This document shows positions 1 through 9,236 of a stretch of 64,000 bases of DNA, piece by piece. How positions within the stretch are numbered: the first letter of the stretch is position 1; every line of letters starts with the position of its first letter. Made by a program: the position numbers and the translations under genes. The DNA comes from Pleurodeles waltl (taxonomy: Eukaryota > Chordata > Amphibia > Caudata > Salamandridae). The stretch is taken from NCBI RefSeq assembly GCF_031143425.1, contig NC_090444.1, forward strand, positions 1,310,447,324 to 1,310,511,323, given 5' to 3'. The notes beneath the pieces were generated by a model. It had not been told where the DNA came from and made no database searches. It worked only from the letters and a program-made list of their open reading frames with translations.

Positions 1-640
1 AATTCAGCATCATATAATCCAAGATTCAGACAGATGGCAGTACAACAGTTTCTGTTCATAAGGTCAATATAATCCAGTGCTCATGCATCTGGTGGTATGG
101 CATAAACATATCTCAGTGTTTTGGCACAAGCACTGTGGCCTACAATGATGAAATGTCTACAGCTACATACCTGCCATACAAAATAGTGTTTAGCCAATAT
201 AAAGGGAAACTGACATGGTTGTCTCCAAGAACTACATATTTTCTGACCACATGATGACAAACATGATGCATTAGGCCTACCACAGGGCATAAAACAAGTC
301 CAATGGACAATTCTAAGCTTACATCAAAGCACTGAGCAAGCTGCCTTTGAACAGGTCTCCTACACTCAAACTCTGTGACCTATGCTACCTGTAATAATCC
401 ATGTCGACTTCATATGTCACAACAACATCACATTCCTGCCAATGTCACATCTCTGAAATGTCCACATGAACATGTCATAGTGAAGGTACCTGTACAAAAA
501 ACAAAACAAGGACTATGGGCATGAAACCATACATATGACACAAGTTGCATAGTGAGCATCTGTGTGAGAAAACAGGGCTGATTGCAGAGGCCCCATAACT
601 TTTTGCCCCCATTTTCCACTTTTTGCTGGTGTTTTCCTGA
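1..640. other. Unassigned non-coding sequence
   Basis: No supported gene. Short open frames here overlap on both strands and have no recognisable domain. The texture, rich in TGT/ACA words, resembles 5000-7600, so this may be interior sequence of the same dispersed repeat. That is inference only. Confidence 0.4.
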
Positions 641-3055
641 CTCTGATGGTGCTCTGGGTACTGCTAACCAGTCCCAGGGCCTGTGCTCTGTGTAAAATGG
701 ATATGCAAATTAGGCTAATTATAATTGGCTAAGTTAACCTACCTATAAGTCCCTAGTATATGGTAGGGCATGTAGGTTTAGGGACCACAGCATAGGTGGT
801 GCACACCTAGGTGCACTGCTGAGGTGCCCAGTGTCATTTTAAAGGCAGGCCTGCCTTGCTGGCTGCTTTTAAATTAAAGTTATATGCAAATTCGACTTTG
901 GAATTAAAGGTACTTCCAAAGTCTTAAACTACCTTATTTTTACATATAAGTCACCCCTAAGATGTGCCCTATGTGCCCCTAGGGCTGGGTGCCATGTAAC
1001 TATAAGCAGGGACTTTATAAAAATAGATTTATAAGCCCTGGTGAGGTAAAAACAGCCAAATTCGTTTTTCCCTCATTGAAGCAAATGGCCTTCATAGGCT
1101 AGAATGGGCAGACTTTATTTTAAATTTTAAAGTCTCCTTAAATGTTACATACCAAGAATTTGGTATCAAATTAATTGTTGTAATAAATCCCACAACTTCC
1201 AGTTGTTGGATTTAATATAACTTGTTCAGGTAAAAAGTTTAAACTTTACCTAAAAAGTTGCCAATTTCAGCTCTGCATTGTTTTTGCTGCTGTGCTCTGA
1301 TTGGCCAGCCTGCAGCAGCTTCTGCCAGGCTACCTTGATGAGGTGTGAAGTGGCCTGACTTCACACAAAGGAATGTGCTTGGGGGAGAGAATCTCCCCTC
1401 AGCAGATGGTGAGGCAGGAAGGGGGAGGGCTGCCAAACTGGTCTTCAAAGGCAGAGAAGGACATTTGGAGCACCCAGCAACACCCCCATATCCTGCAACC
1501 CCAGACAATTAGGTGCCCCCTTGATTAGATTAGGAGAGGGCAGGAGAGGGGTGTGTTTATGATTTTTAGCCACACCAGTGGGTGGGCTCAGCCAGATGTA
1601 ACCTCCAAAAATCAGATTCAGCCATGTTGGATTTTTAGAGACTGTTGCCTTTTGGGATGGATTTTTGCCACACTTCCCAGGAAGTGGTCATCACAGGGGG
1701 ACGACCCTGTACCTGATTGGAGGACCAGGACCCCACTGCTTTTCACCCAGGAGCAAGGATAAAACTGGCAGACCTGCACCCACACCTCAGATCCCCTCCA
1801 GAATTCAACAAGAAAGGAACTAAAGAAGAAGAAGGACTGCCCTGCTGGACCCCTGGCCTGCACCTGGAACCTGCACTCAGAAGGACTGCACCAGCTGCAC
1901 ACTTGGGCTTCACCACAAGAAGGACTTTGCCTGGCTTCAACTGGTTCAAGGAGGGACTCCCTGTTTGCTACAGGTGAAAAATTGCTAACCAGAGTCCCCT
2001 GCACCAACTCCTGAAGAAAGCGACCAGCTGACCACTGTCCAGTGGCCAAAAAGGAGTTTGCGCCAGGTGCATTCTGGGAGTTGAAGTCCGCACCCCCCAA
2101 GGACCATCACAGAACTTCTGGACCCTTGGGGTGAGCTGTGGACCCCAAAAGAACCTTAAAAGAACATCTGGGTGAAGCCCCAGAAGTTTGGAAAAGATTT
2201 GAGAATTTTTGGAAAAAAGCTCCAGAGAGGGACCGACCCGCCGCGGCAATTCTAGCCGGCTTGCCTCAACCGCGACCCGGCCTGACTTCGTGGTTCGTCC
2301 CGGTAAAGAAAAACATCCAAAAAAGAGACTAAGTCCGAACGTAAAAAGTTGACCGGGACCTCCCAGCCATCGTATCCGAGAAGGGCTCCATGGACGTCGG
2401 ATCAAGATCCAGGTTTACCCCGGTCGAAGGATTTTCATCTCGAAAAAACGACTAAGTCCGAAGGTAAAAGTCTCCACCAAGGAAACCCACATCGCGTATC
2501 CGGACAAGGGCTCCAGGAGGTCGGATTCAACTGGCAGGTTCGTCCCGGTGAAGAAAAACTTCAAAATAAAGACTAAGTCAGAAGGTAACTTTTTAACCGA
2601 GGCCTCCCGCGACCTGTAGCCGAGCAGGGCTCCATCGCGGTCGGCCTGAAAGTTTGACTTTGCCCCGGTCGAGGTGCAACCAGATGACCCGATTGGCGCT
2701 TTTTGTTTCTAAGCGCTAGAAAAGTAATAATTCTTTAAAAATTCATATCTCCGGTTCCCCTGAACCGATTTTAATCGTTTTTGTGTCATTTTAAAGATAA
2801 AAATATAAACTATTTTTATAAATTGGTTTTGGATTTTTAAACTGTTTCCTGTGTTTTATTTAAATACTGTTTTGTGATATTTGAATGCTTTACACTTTGT
2901 CTCCTAAATTAAGCCTTGACGCTCGTTGCCAAGCTACCAAGGGTTGAGCTGGGATTAATTTACTGAGACCTAACTGTACATTTGTGGAGGTTGGTGGCTT
3001 GTTGCTAGGTGTAGGTACCTACCTGCCCTACCAATAACCCATTTTCCAACAATCT
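641..3055 (-). repeat. Long interspersed repeat A, copy 1 (2.4 kb)
   Basis: On the minus strand the unit starts near 3055 with TGTTGG and runs toward about 641. A diverged second copy lies in the opposite orientation at about 58187-60060. The match is visible block by block: the CAGCTCAACC, TTAATTTAGG and ATGACAC...AACGAT segments recur in the same order. The TGTTGG start is compatible with an LTR edge, but I found neither a partner LTR nor a target duplication. There is no coding capacity. The left limit is uncertain by about 50 bp. It could be a solo LTR, an unusually long SINE-like unit or a non-autonomous DNA element. Confidence 0.6.
2230..2690. repeat. ~122-bp degenerate tandem block in repeat A
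   Basis: Roughly four units. The marker GACTAAGTC recurs at 2327, 2450 and 2571 (spacings 123 and 121). Each unit also carries a GGGCTCCA-type word and a CCCGGT word. The block is CpG-richer than its surroundings. Copy 2 of repeat A shows no clear equivalent, so the block may be a copy-specific or subfamily expansion. Confidence 0.75.
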
Positions 3056-4130
3056 GGAAAACAAAAGCACATTGTAATTAATCTGCCACAAGCAAAGCAG
3101 CATCATCAAGGTGGGGATGTGTTAAAAGCTCTCTGATCAGTCAGCCTTTGGCTCTTTTGAGCAGAGTATCAGTTCCCTAATTGTTGAAAAAATCTCAACG
3201 CCACACATTCTCACAACTACAGTACATTGTACAGTCACAGTCATGACATCACATGATATACTCAAGAGAAGAAGCTGTGGATGAGATCTTAAATCCACTA
3301 TTGTTTGCCTATTCAGATGGTAGAGCTGGATAATGTGGCCTTCCTCCATGGCCTAAAGGTCAGCAATGGATAGTAGACAGGAGGTCGTCGCATCCTCCCT
3401 CTCCCAGGGTGCCTATGTGTGAATAAACATGATTTGGAATATTAGTCACTGTGTCCACACCAACATACATGATGCACACCAACAAAATCATGTGACAAAG
3501 CACTTCTGTCTGGAGATACATTACAGCTAGTACACCTCAAAGCTGTCAACTACACAAGGGTCAAATGTGATCCCCATGGTTGTGAACACGTGTCCACAAC
3601 ATGGATTCGGGTGACACCCAACTATCTGCTACCCAGGTGCCCCTCGAAATGTAGCAGTCTTTTCCGACCTCCAAAAATACCATCAGCAGTGGTGGACAAT
3701 GCACTGCCGTCATATGCCATCTGTGCCCTGCAACACACTATACTGGTGGTTGTGTAGTAGGACCTACACAAGACAGATTTAGAATCTTTGTGATGATCCT
3801 ACACATATACTGTTGTTGAGGCACATTTTACACGGCCATATACAGTATTTCAAACCGCCAAAATGGCAGATGCCTGACCTACTCCACTGAACATCAGGAA
3901 CCACTCCGTCCGTCGGCAGAAGTCGTCCACACTGGGGGTGGTACCAACCGCGACAGACACACCTATAGGCTAACGTTGTTGCCTGTAGCAGTCGCGGGCC
4001 AAAGGCTGTGTCTCTCGGCGGTGATGACCACGTATGTGGCGTATGTGTAAGCTTCGTTTTGCAAAATCATTCACTTGACTCCTTACACTGCTGCCCGAAA
4101 GACTGATGTGTGCCATCTCTGGGAGCGTTC
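3056..4130. other. Unassigned non-coding sequence
   Basis: Nothing supported. It directly precedes the Myb/SANT-type exon at 4131 and may hold that gene's original 5' region or the interior of its host transposon. Confidence 0.35.
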
Positions 4131-4245
4131 ATGCCATGGCCAGCAGGTGAAAGGGCCCCTGCCTTCTCTCCAGAGGACCTGGAGAGGCTTGTAAACCAGG
4201 TCCTTTCCCTGTATGGTCAGCTGTATGGCTCACCCAGAGGAGGAG
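4131..4245 (+). pseudogene. Exon 1-like piece of a Myb/SANT-domain gene (Harbinger type)
   Basis: From the ATG at 4131 the frame contains FSPEDLERLVNQVLSLYGQL, the start of the Myb/SANT-like (trihelix-type) DNA-binding domain found in second proteins of PIF/Harbinger transposons and in domesticated relatives. The piece ends at a good splice donor, AG|GTAAGT, with the GT at 4246-4247. The next domain piece lies at 5593. Joining the two as written does not keep the frame (115 nt, one base over), so either the true donor differs or an indel has broken the copy. In Harbinger systems the Myb-like partner binds the element ends and helps move the transposase to the nucleus. I saw no DDE transposase nearby. 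The start choice is uncertain, since an in-frame GTG lies at 4110. Identification is by eye. Confidence 0.5.
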
Positions 4246-5592
4246 GTAAGTACCTCCTAGCCACAATTGACTCTGTTCAACACCATCCTTTCCCTCCTCA
4301 CAGAGTACAATGTGCCCCTGTGTGCCAGTTTGATTTCTTGTGTGCCTGTTGTTGCAGTTTGTGTGGCATCAATGGTATGTACATGGTTCAGGTGTTCTGG
4401 CTGTTTTTTGTGGCTGAAGATGAGGTTGCAGTTCTGGCAGGAAAAAGGTCCATGAGTGTCCTTAGGAGATGCAGTGCAGGAGGTGCTGAGACGTTTGGTG
4501 TTAAGGCGTTGGAGGGTTTTGGCATCGTAATGGAGGGTGGCCAGGGAACAGCTTATCAGAGATTCAGGGTTTCTGGGTGTAGTCCAGGCATGGGCACACC
4601 CGCTGTGCACGGCCGCCATTAAGAAGGGGAGGGAGATGGAGGGTGGTTCGATCAGCTAGGAGGTGGGAGGGCAGCAAAAGCACTTTGCGGTGGAACAGGC
4701 AGTAGCAGCACAGGAGGGAGAGGGACAGACGACACAGAAGAGACACAGAAGAGAGAAAACAGTAAAGGAAAAATACAAAAACTACGTGAAAGGCAGAGGT
4801 AAAGGCAATAATACAAGCAGGAGTAAGGAGAGAAAGAGATTGAGACCAGAGATACTTACTTGTAGATGGCCACTAGGCCACCAGGATGAGGCACAGGCAG
4901 GAGGAGGGCCTCGAACTGAGAGTCAGGTAGGCTCTCAGTTTGATCCAGAGGCGGAGGCAGCAGCGGCGGCAGGAGGAGCTGGGGAGGGCAACAGACGCTG
5001 ACCTGAGGTCAGTGGAATAGTATAGGTTTGACACATATGTTCAAAGGTGTGTTCTGTGGCACAGGTAAATACCACAGAAACCCACCCTGGCATGAGTCGT
5101 CATTTGGTAGGCCACATGTCCACACATGCCCAGGGAGATACCCAAAATGCCAGCCCTTTCATTGTCACTCAAGTCTTAAGGTGAAGTCTGTACTTTGGTA
5201 GTTGCCTGTAGGGACTGTATGCAGTGAGTCAATTTTGCAGAGTAGAAATGTGTTGGTCCAGTCAAGCCTAAGGGGTTTACCCTTCAGAAGTCACTTTGGT
5301 GTGTAATGTTTTATTGTGGCTTGCATCACAGTACATGTTGCTGAAATATGGGCTACCTGATGTCAGTAGGTCTGCTCAGTCATTGTAGGCCATGAGCAGG
5401 GTAGTGGGTTAGTCTGCAGATCCTAAAGTGTGTAGTCATGTCCCTATACTTACCAATATGGGTGCTTCACACTTGTGGTGTGTTGACAAATTGTCCATTT
5501 TGTGCTTGGTGTTTCTGACATGTGTGTGACACAACTATTTGTGCCACAACTTGTGTTGGTAATCTTTTGATTTGTCTCTTTCATCTACACAG
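4246..5592 (+). other. Intron-like spacer of the Myb-type pseudogene
   Basis: Bounded by the GTAAGT donor at 4246 and a CACAG acceptor ending at 5592. An open stretch at 4663-5001 encodes a Lys/Arg/Glu-rich, then Ala/Gly-rich peptide with no recognisable fold. It probably reflects base composition. Confidence 0.35.
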
Positions 5593-5870
5593 GTCAATGC
5601 CCATCATAAGAAGGGTATTTGGAGAGCCATTGTCAGGAAGGTGCAGACCCTGGGGGTCCATAGCCGGCGGAGTGCCCACTGTCAGAAGAGGTGGGAGGAC
5701 CTGAGATGATGTGCCGGGAAGATCACAGAGGTCCAGCTGGGGCTGTCCTCCCAATGTGGTGGGGAGCACATTGGAGCATGACCCCTCCTAGTGGCCCGTG
5801 TTCTGGTGGTGACTTACTCCGAGTTTGATGGGCTTTTGAGGGGAGCACAGCAGCCATAAGAGGATGGGTA
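5593..5870 (+). pseudogene. Exon 2-like piece: core of the Myb/SANT domain, broken
   Basis: Follows a CTACACAG acceptor. The frame beginning GTC AAT GCC reads VNAHHKKGIWRAIVRKVQTL, then GVHSRRSAHCQKRWEDLR. This is the helix-turn-helix core, with a KRW/WEDLR block typical of the family. An in-frame TGA at 5706-5708 directly follows EDLR, and a TAG follows about 70 bases later. Beyond the stops the same frame still shows TYSEFDGLLRGAQQP, resembling the family's downstream segment, so the breaks are secondary. The copy is dead as a protein gene. Confidence 0.65.
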
Positions 5871-7708
5871 CAGGGTATTTTCCTGCCTGTCAAATAGCCA
5901 AGTTAGTGTGTTAGGTTCTGACATCCCCCCCTGACGATTGGGGGTGGGCCATGTGTGACACATAAGATGAGCAACTGTTTGTGTAGGTATGGAATTTGGT
6001 GCATACCGGTGTGCCTTGCCTATTAGCCACGGACCTAGGACACAACCGAGTACAGTCCACATACAGTTTGCTCTCAAGGGCCACCACAAGGCTGTGTACA
6101 GTGATCACTCCAGTAATTAAATTGTACAGAACAGTCCACTGCAAAGCCCAAACAAAATGAAGTGATGGATTACTGTCTTCAGCCAGATGTCTGCACAAGT
6201 TAGTAAATTGGCACCTGACGCTGAGAAGCCACTTGTCTTCAGTGTGTCACCAGTGCTGGTGCCTTAGTACTGTCTTACATGTGAAGGTGGCCATCATACG
6301 TGTGACAGAGCATACATTGTTCTTTGGTGCAACTACAGATCAATACTTTCCCTTGGTAAGTGTGGAATGTCCATTGACATGATTTGGGTCACATAATTGT
6401 TGCCAACATTCCTTGTGCCTATATGTTAGCATGTGTTCCTTTCACTTTTGACAAATTATTTTCACTGCTGTTTTTTGCCTGGTCTACCTGTGTTCATGGG
6501 ATGCATTCTGGATTCCCTCACAAACATGTGCATGACAACATGTGTTTGGAAGTGGACATATGTGATGGGGCTACATTTCATGTGATGCCACAGACAGGAG
6601 TGTGTCACTATTGATTGGTGACTCACACATACCCTCACCCTTCATTGCATGTCATTTGGCATGTACAACTGCAATACCAATGAGGGACATGACATGTAGG
6701 ACTACAGATTTTACCCACAATGTGCTTTTCCATGCCATTGATGTGGACACATGTAGCAAAGCTTTGCACATGTAAAATGTGGAAGGTTTGTTACTTGGCT
6801 GTTGGCATGCAGCGTGGAATGACTTGCTGTGATGTAGGAATCATATGTGTGTGTGTACAACTATTTATCCACGGAAATCTGGGATTGCAGGACCACAATG
6901 GAGTTAGTGATTTACTTGCCCTTGGGCAACATGTTGGGGGGCTTCTACAAGTACTTGAGAATCCCTGGACCTCTCCAACATTCAAAGGACTATTTGCTAC
7001 TACTGATGCAATCAGAGTATGTCATTGTAAGGGATGACATACAAGAGAGCTGATTTCTCAGGGCATAGATTATTCAATGTGTTGTGGATTTTGGAGACAT
7101 ATCTACCTGCCATTTTGCACAATTTGTCCACAGTGTATATTTCCATGCTAGATGTGTATTATATCTGAGCAACATTGGTACAACCTCCATGACTCCATTA
7201 TGACAATTTACACATGGTGAAGAGAGCACTGTTGATTTGTTTCCAGTGTGACATTGGTATTTCCATGTCCTGTTCTTCAAGCTACTGTACTTCTGTCAGC
7301 AACATGCCAGGATTTTGGACCATCATTTCTTATTATTGTGGTATTATGTATGTGACAAACAGATGTATGCATGACCTTGTGTAGGATCTGTGGGAATGAA
7401 CTTGCCATTGGCCTGTTGTATGACAACAGGTAACTGAGGTATGCTACATGAGGCAAACCAGTGACGGTGAAGAGGTCTCCTACTTGTACAGTGGTTACTG
7501 TGTGGCATACCAACACCTGTGGCCAACTGTTGCCAGTTCATGTGGCATGGATGCATATGGTGTGGTACATGTAGGAGCCACTTTGATAGAGTTTGTTGCT
7601 GGGGCCTACCTTACGTCATGATAATGTTTGCCAATCACAGCTGTTGTTCAAGTGTGATAAGGAACATGTAGTAACCCCATTTGTCTTTGTATTTGAGTAT
7701 CATTCCAG
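5871..7708 (+). other. Second intron-like spacer
   Basis: No coding features I can support. Many TGTG/ACATG-type words, but no clean tandem period. Bounded on the right by a CATTCCAG acceptor ending at 7708. Confidence 0.3.
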
Positions 7709-7965
7709 GTAGGCAAAGCAAACAGGGCGGAACCTAGGGGCGAAGCATCTGGCCATGGTGCCTCCAGTCATGACACCACCGACACGGAGGGTCCGAGTGG
7801 CCCAGAGGGTGAGGGGAGTGCTATAGAGCACATACAATCGAGCTTGCCATCTTTGGTTTCTAGCTCCAGTGGACACTCCCTAGTTGTGGTGGACCCCTCA
7901 GGACCTGCTCTGAGCTATCCTTGTCCGCTACCCCCAGTTTTATTGCCTATGTGGTACTGAAAATT
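7709..7965 (+). pseudogene. Exon 3-like piece of the Myb-type gene, cut by the ERV
   Basis: After the CATTCCAG acceptor one frame stays open and encodes a low-complexity, acidic/Ser/Gly-rich segment (for example TDTEGPSGPEGEGSAIEHIQ) followed by a Pro-rich stretch. This suits the linker that follows the DNA-binding domain in Harbinger-type Myb proteins. The frame runs to about 7960. The ERV LTR homology begins at 7998, and sequence of similar character resumes at 19365, so the provirus appears to have landed in this exon. No target-site duplication was found at the edges, and the 30-odd bases between 7965 and 7998 match neither LTR nor exon. Confidence 0.45.
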
Positions 7966-8057
7966 CTGGACCCGTGTTATAAACATCGTCGTATCACAAC
8001 GATTTTGGTATCAGCAGACCGAGAATGATTAGAATAGTATGCACAAGCATTGTATTC

Positions 8058-8086
8058 ATATTCGGGTGATGAAATCACCCGAATAT
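8058..8086. repeat. 13-bp perfect inverted repeat in U3
   Basis: ATATTCGGGTGAT, a GAA loop, then its exact reverse complement (8058-8070 and 8074-8086). The 3' LTR keeps a shortened version near 17970-17992. It could be a protein-binding palindrome in the U3 enhancer. No known factor site is claimed. Confidence 0.8.
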
Positions 8087-8587
8087 CAGAGTTTCCGTCC
8101 TGAACCCTCGGGTTCCATTTAAATGACAGCCATTTTGTGATTGCCCTCACATAGGCCAATGTCTAATGCTGAAAACGAGTCTGAAGGACACGTACATCTT
8201 TGCTGACTCCTCTGTGACCTGGGCAAGCTGACTCCACTGCCTGAAGCCAAACCTGTTCGGCCAGTTTCTTTCCCAGTGGCCGAATGAGATTAGTATCAAG
8301 GCACAACACATCATAAAACCTTTCATCACACACAAACCATGCCTAATCTTACACGCACCTGTCCCTGTTTCTTTCTTTATGACTTGCTTTACAAGGAGGA
8401 GGTGCCTGTTTATATTGGGGGTCCGTCGATATCTGATGAAAGTACTGAGCCTTGCCGAGTAATTGATTGAGGGCTGGACAAACTGAAATATGGGCTTGTC
8501 ATCATAACCCTGCTATTTCTTTGTAGTGAAAATATGTGAATGGTCAACTGTAAAATAAGGAATGTTTGCCTAAAGCATAATATTTTG

Positions 8588-8595
8588 TATAAAAG
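8588..8595 (+). promoter_or_regulatory. TATA box of the 5' LTR
   Basis: TATAAAAG, 92 bases upstream of AATAAA, the usual arrangement for a retroviral U3 promoter. Transcription would be expected to begin near 8615. The same octamer is kept in the 3' LTR. Confidence 0.8.
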
Positions 8596-8679
8596 AGAAG
8601 GTTAGCTTTGCAAGGAGAGCAGTCTCCTGAGAATATACACCGTGTTGTACTTCTAGGATACCTGTTACTGGCTGCAGCC

Positions 8680-8685
8680 AATAAA
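8680..8685 (+). terminator. Polyadenylation signal AATAAA (5' LTR)
   Basis: Canonical hexamer downstream of the TATA box. A GT-rich downstream element (TGTGTTTCTGTAG) follows about 33 bases later in this intact copy. Confidence 0.8.
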
Positions 8686-8804
8686 CAAGATCTTTGAATT
8701 CACCAAGAAGACTCTGTGTTTCTGTAGTCTGAAACAGGAAGGACTCGAAGTCTTAGGGTGTGTTCCCTGGCACCACTGGGTTCTGAAAAACCCAGTACTT
8801 CAGT

Positions 8805-8822
8805 TGGCGCCCAATGTGGGGC
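8805..8822 (+). promoter_or_regulatory. Primer-binding site, tRNA-Lys1,2 type
   Basis: TGGCGCCCAATGTGGGGC lies two bases after the LTR-terminal CA. Apart from one transition (T for C at position 11) it matches the complement of the 3' end of tRNA-Lys1,2 as known from lentiviruses of sheep, foamy viruses and Mason-Pfizer-type viruses. That primer is uncommon for gamma-like elements, which mostly use Pro, Gln, Thr or similar. Confidence 0.9.
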
Positions 8823-9236
8823 GATTTCAGCGGTACCAGTCCAAGCCAGAGGTTCGTGAGGAGCTTTGTGTGAAAATTCTGGAGGGAGGCCGCCACTTCA
8901 TCGACCCCTGTATGTCGACGTGGTCCGAAAGTCTTTGCTGCGAGGTTCCCCGCTTCCCGACGGCTACGAAGGACTGCTGCCCTGACTATCGCCCTGTTTT
9001 GGACCCTTGATGATTTGGTAGAGCGAAACGATAAACGAGTCTTCTGGTGACGTCATCGATACCTCAGTTAAGTATAAGTGGAGCGTCTCCCAGTCCTTAG
9101 TTTGGTTCTTAGTTTGGTATCCCCTTGGGATCTTTGATTTGGAACTTGCAAGTACCAAAGCCGAGGGATTCGTGTATTCACGAGGCTATCGTATTCGATA
9201 ATCCTTTGAAGTTTGACGCTAGACTAGAGAGCGAAG
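8823..9236 (+). other. ERV untranslated leader
   Basis: Between the primer site and the gag ATG. It would hold the packaging signal and major splice donor; I could not identify either with confidence. A short frame at 8804-9010 is not taken as coding. Confidence 0.6.
9048..9055. promoter_or_regulatory. Full palindromic CRE-like site TGACGTCA
   Basis: Perfect consensus of the CREB/ATF octamer within the leader, downstream of the promoter. Some retroviruses carry downstream enhancer sites in the leader. Function here is inferred from the motif only, and a chance occurrence is possible. Confidence 0.4.

Larger units (their letters stand above)
7998..8802 (+). repeat. ERV 5' LTR
   Basis: Matches 17905-19364 apart from the 650-bp insertion there. 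It ends ...ACTTCA just before the primer-binding site. TATA box at 8588-8595 and AATAAA at 8680-8685 give a U3-R-U5 layout with a short R of roughly 80-90 bases. This copy preserves the uninterrupted site (AAGACTCTGTGTTTC) at which the 3' LTR was later hit. The 3' LTR also encodes the last residues of the env frame, so env overlaps U3. Confidence 0.93.

Noticed and set aside
4663..5001. 112-codon Lys/Arg/Glu-rich frame as a nuclear protein
   Set aside because: Low complexity, no domain, and inside the presumed intron of the Myb-type pseudogene.
8805..8822. Foamy virus assignment on the basis of the Lys1,2 primer site
   Set aside because: Gag has a CCHC knuckle and PPPY, gag-pol is joined through a UAG in one frame, and env has CX6CC; these are not foamy virus traits.
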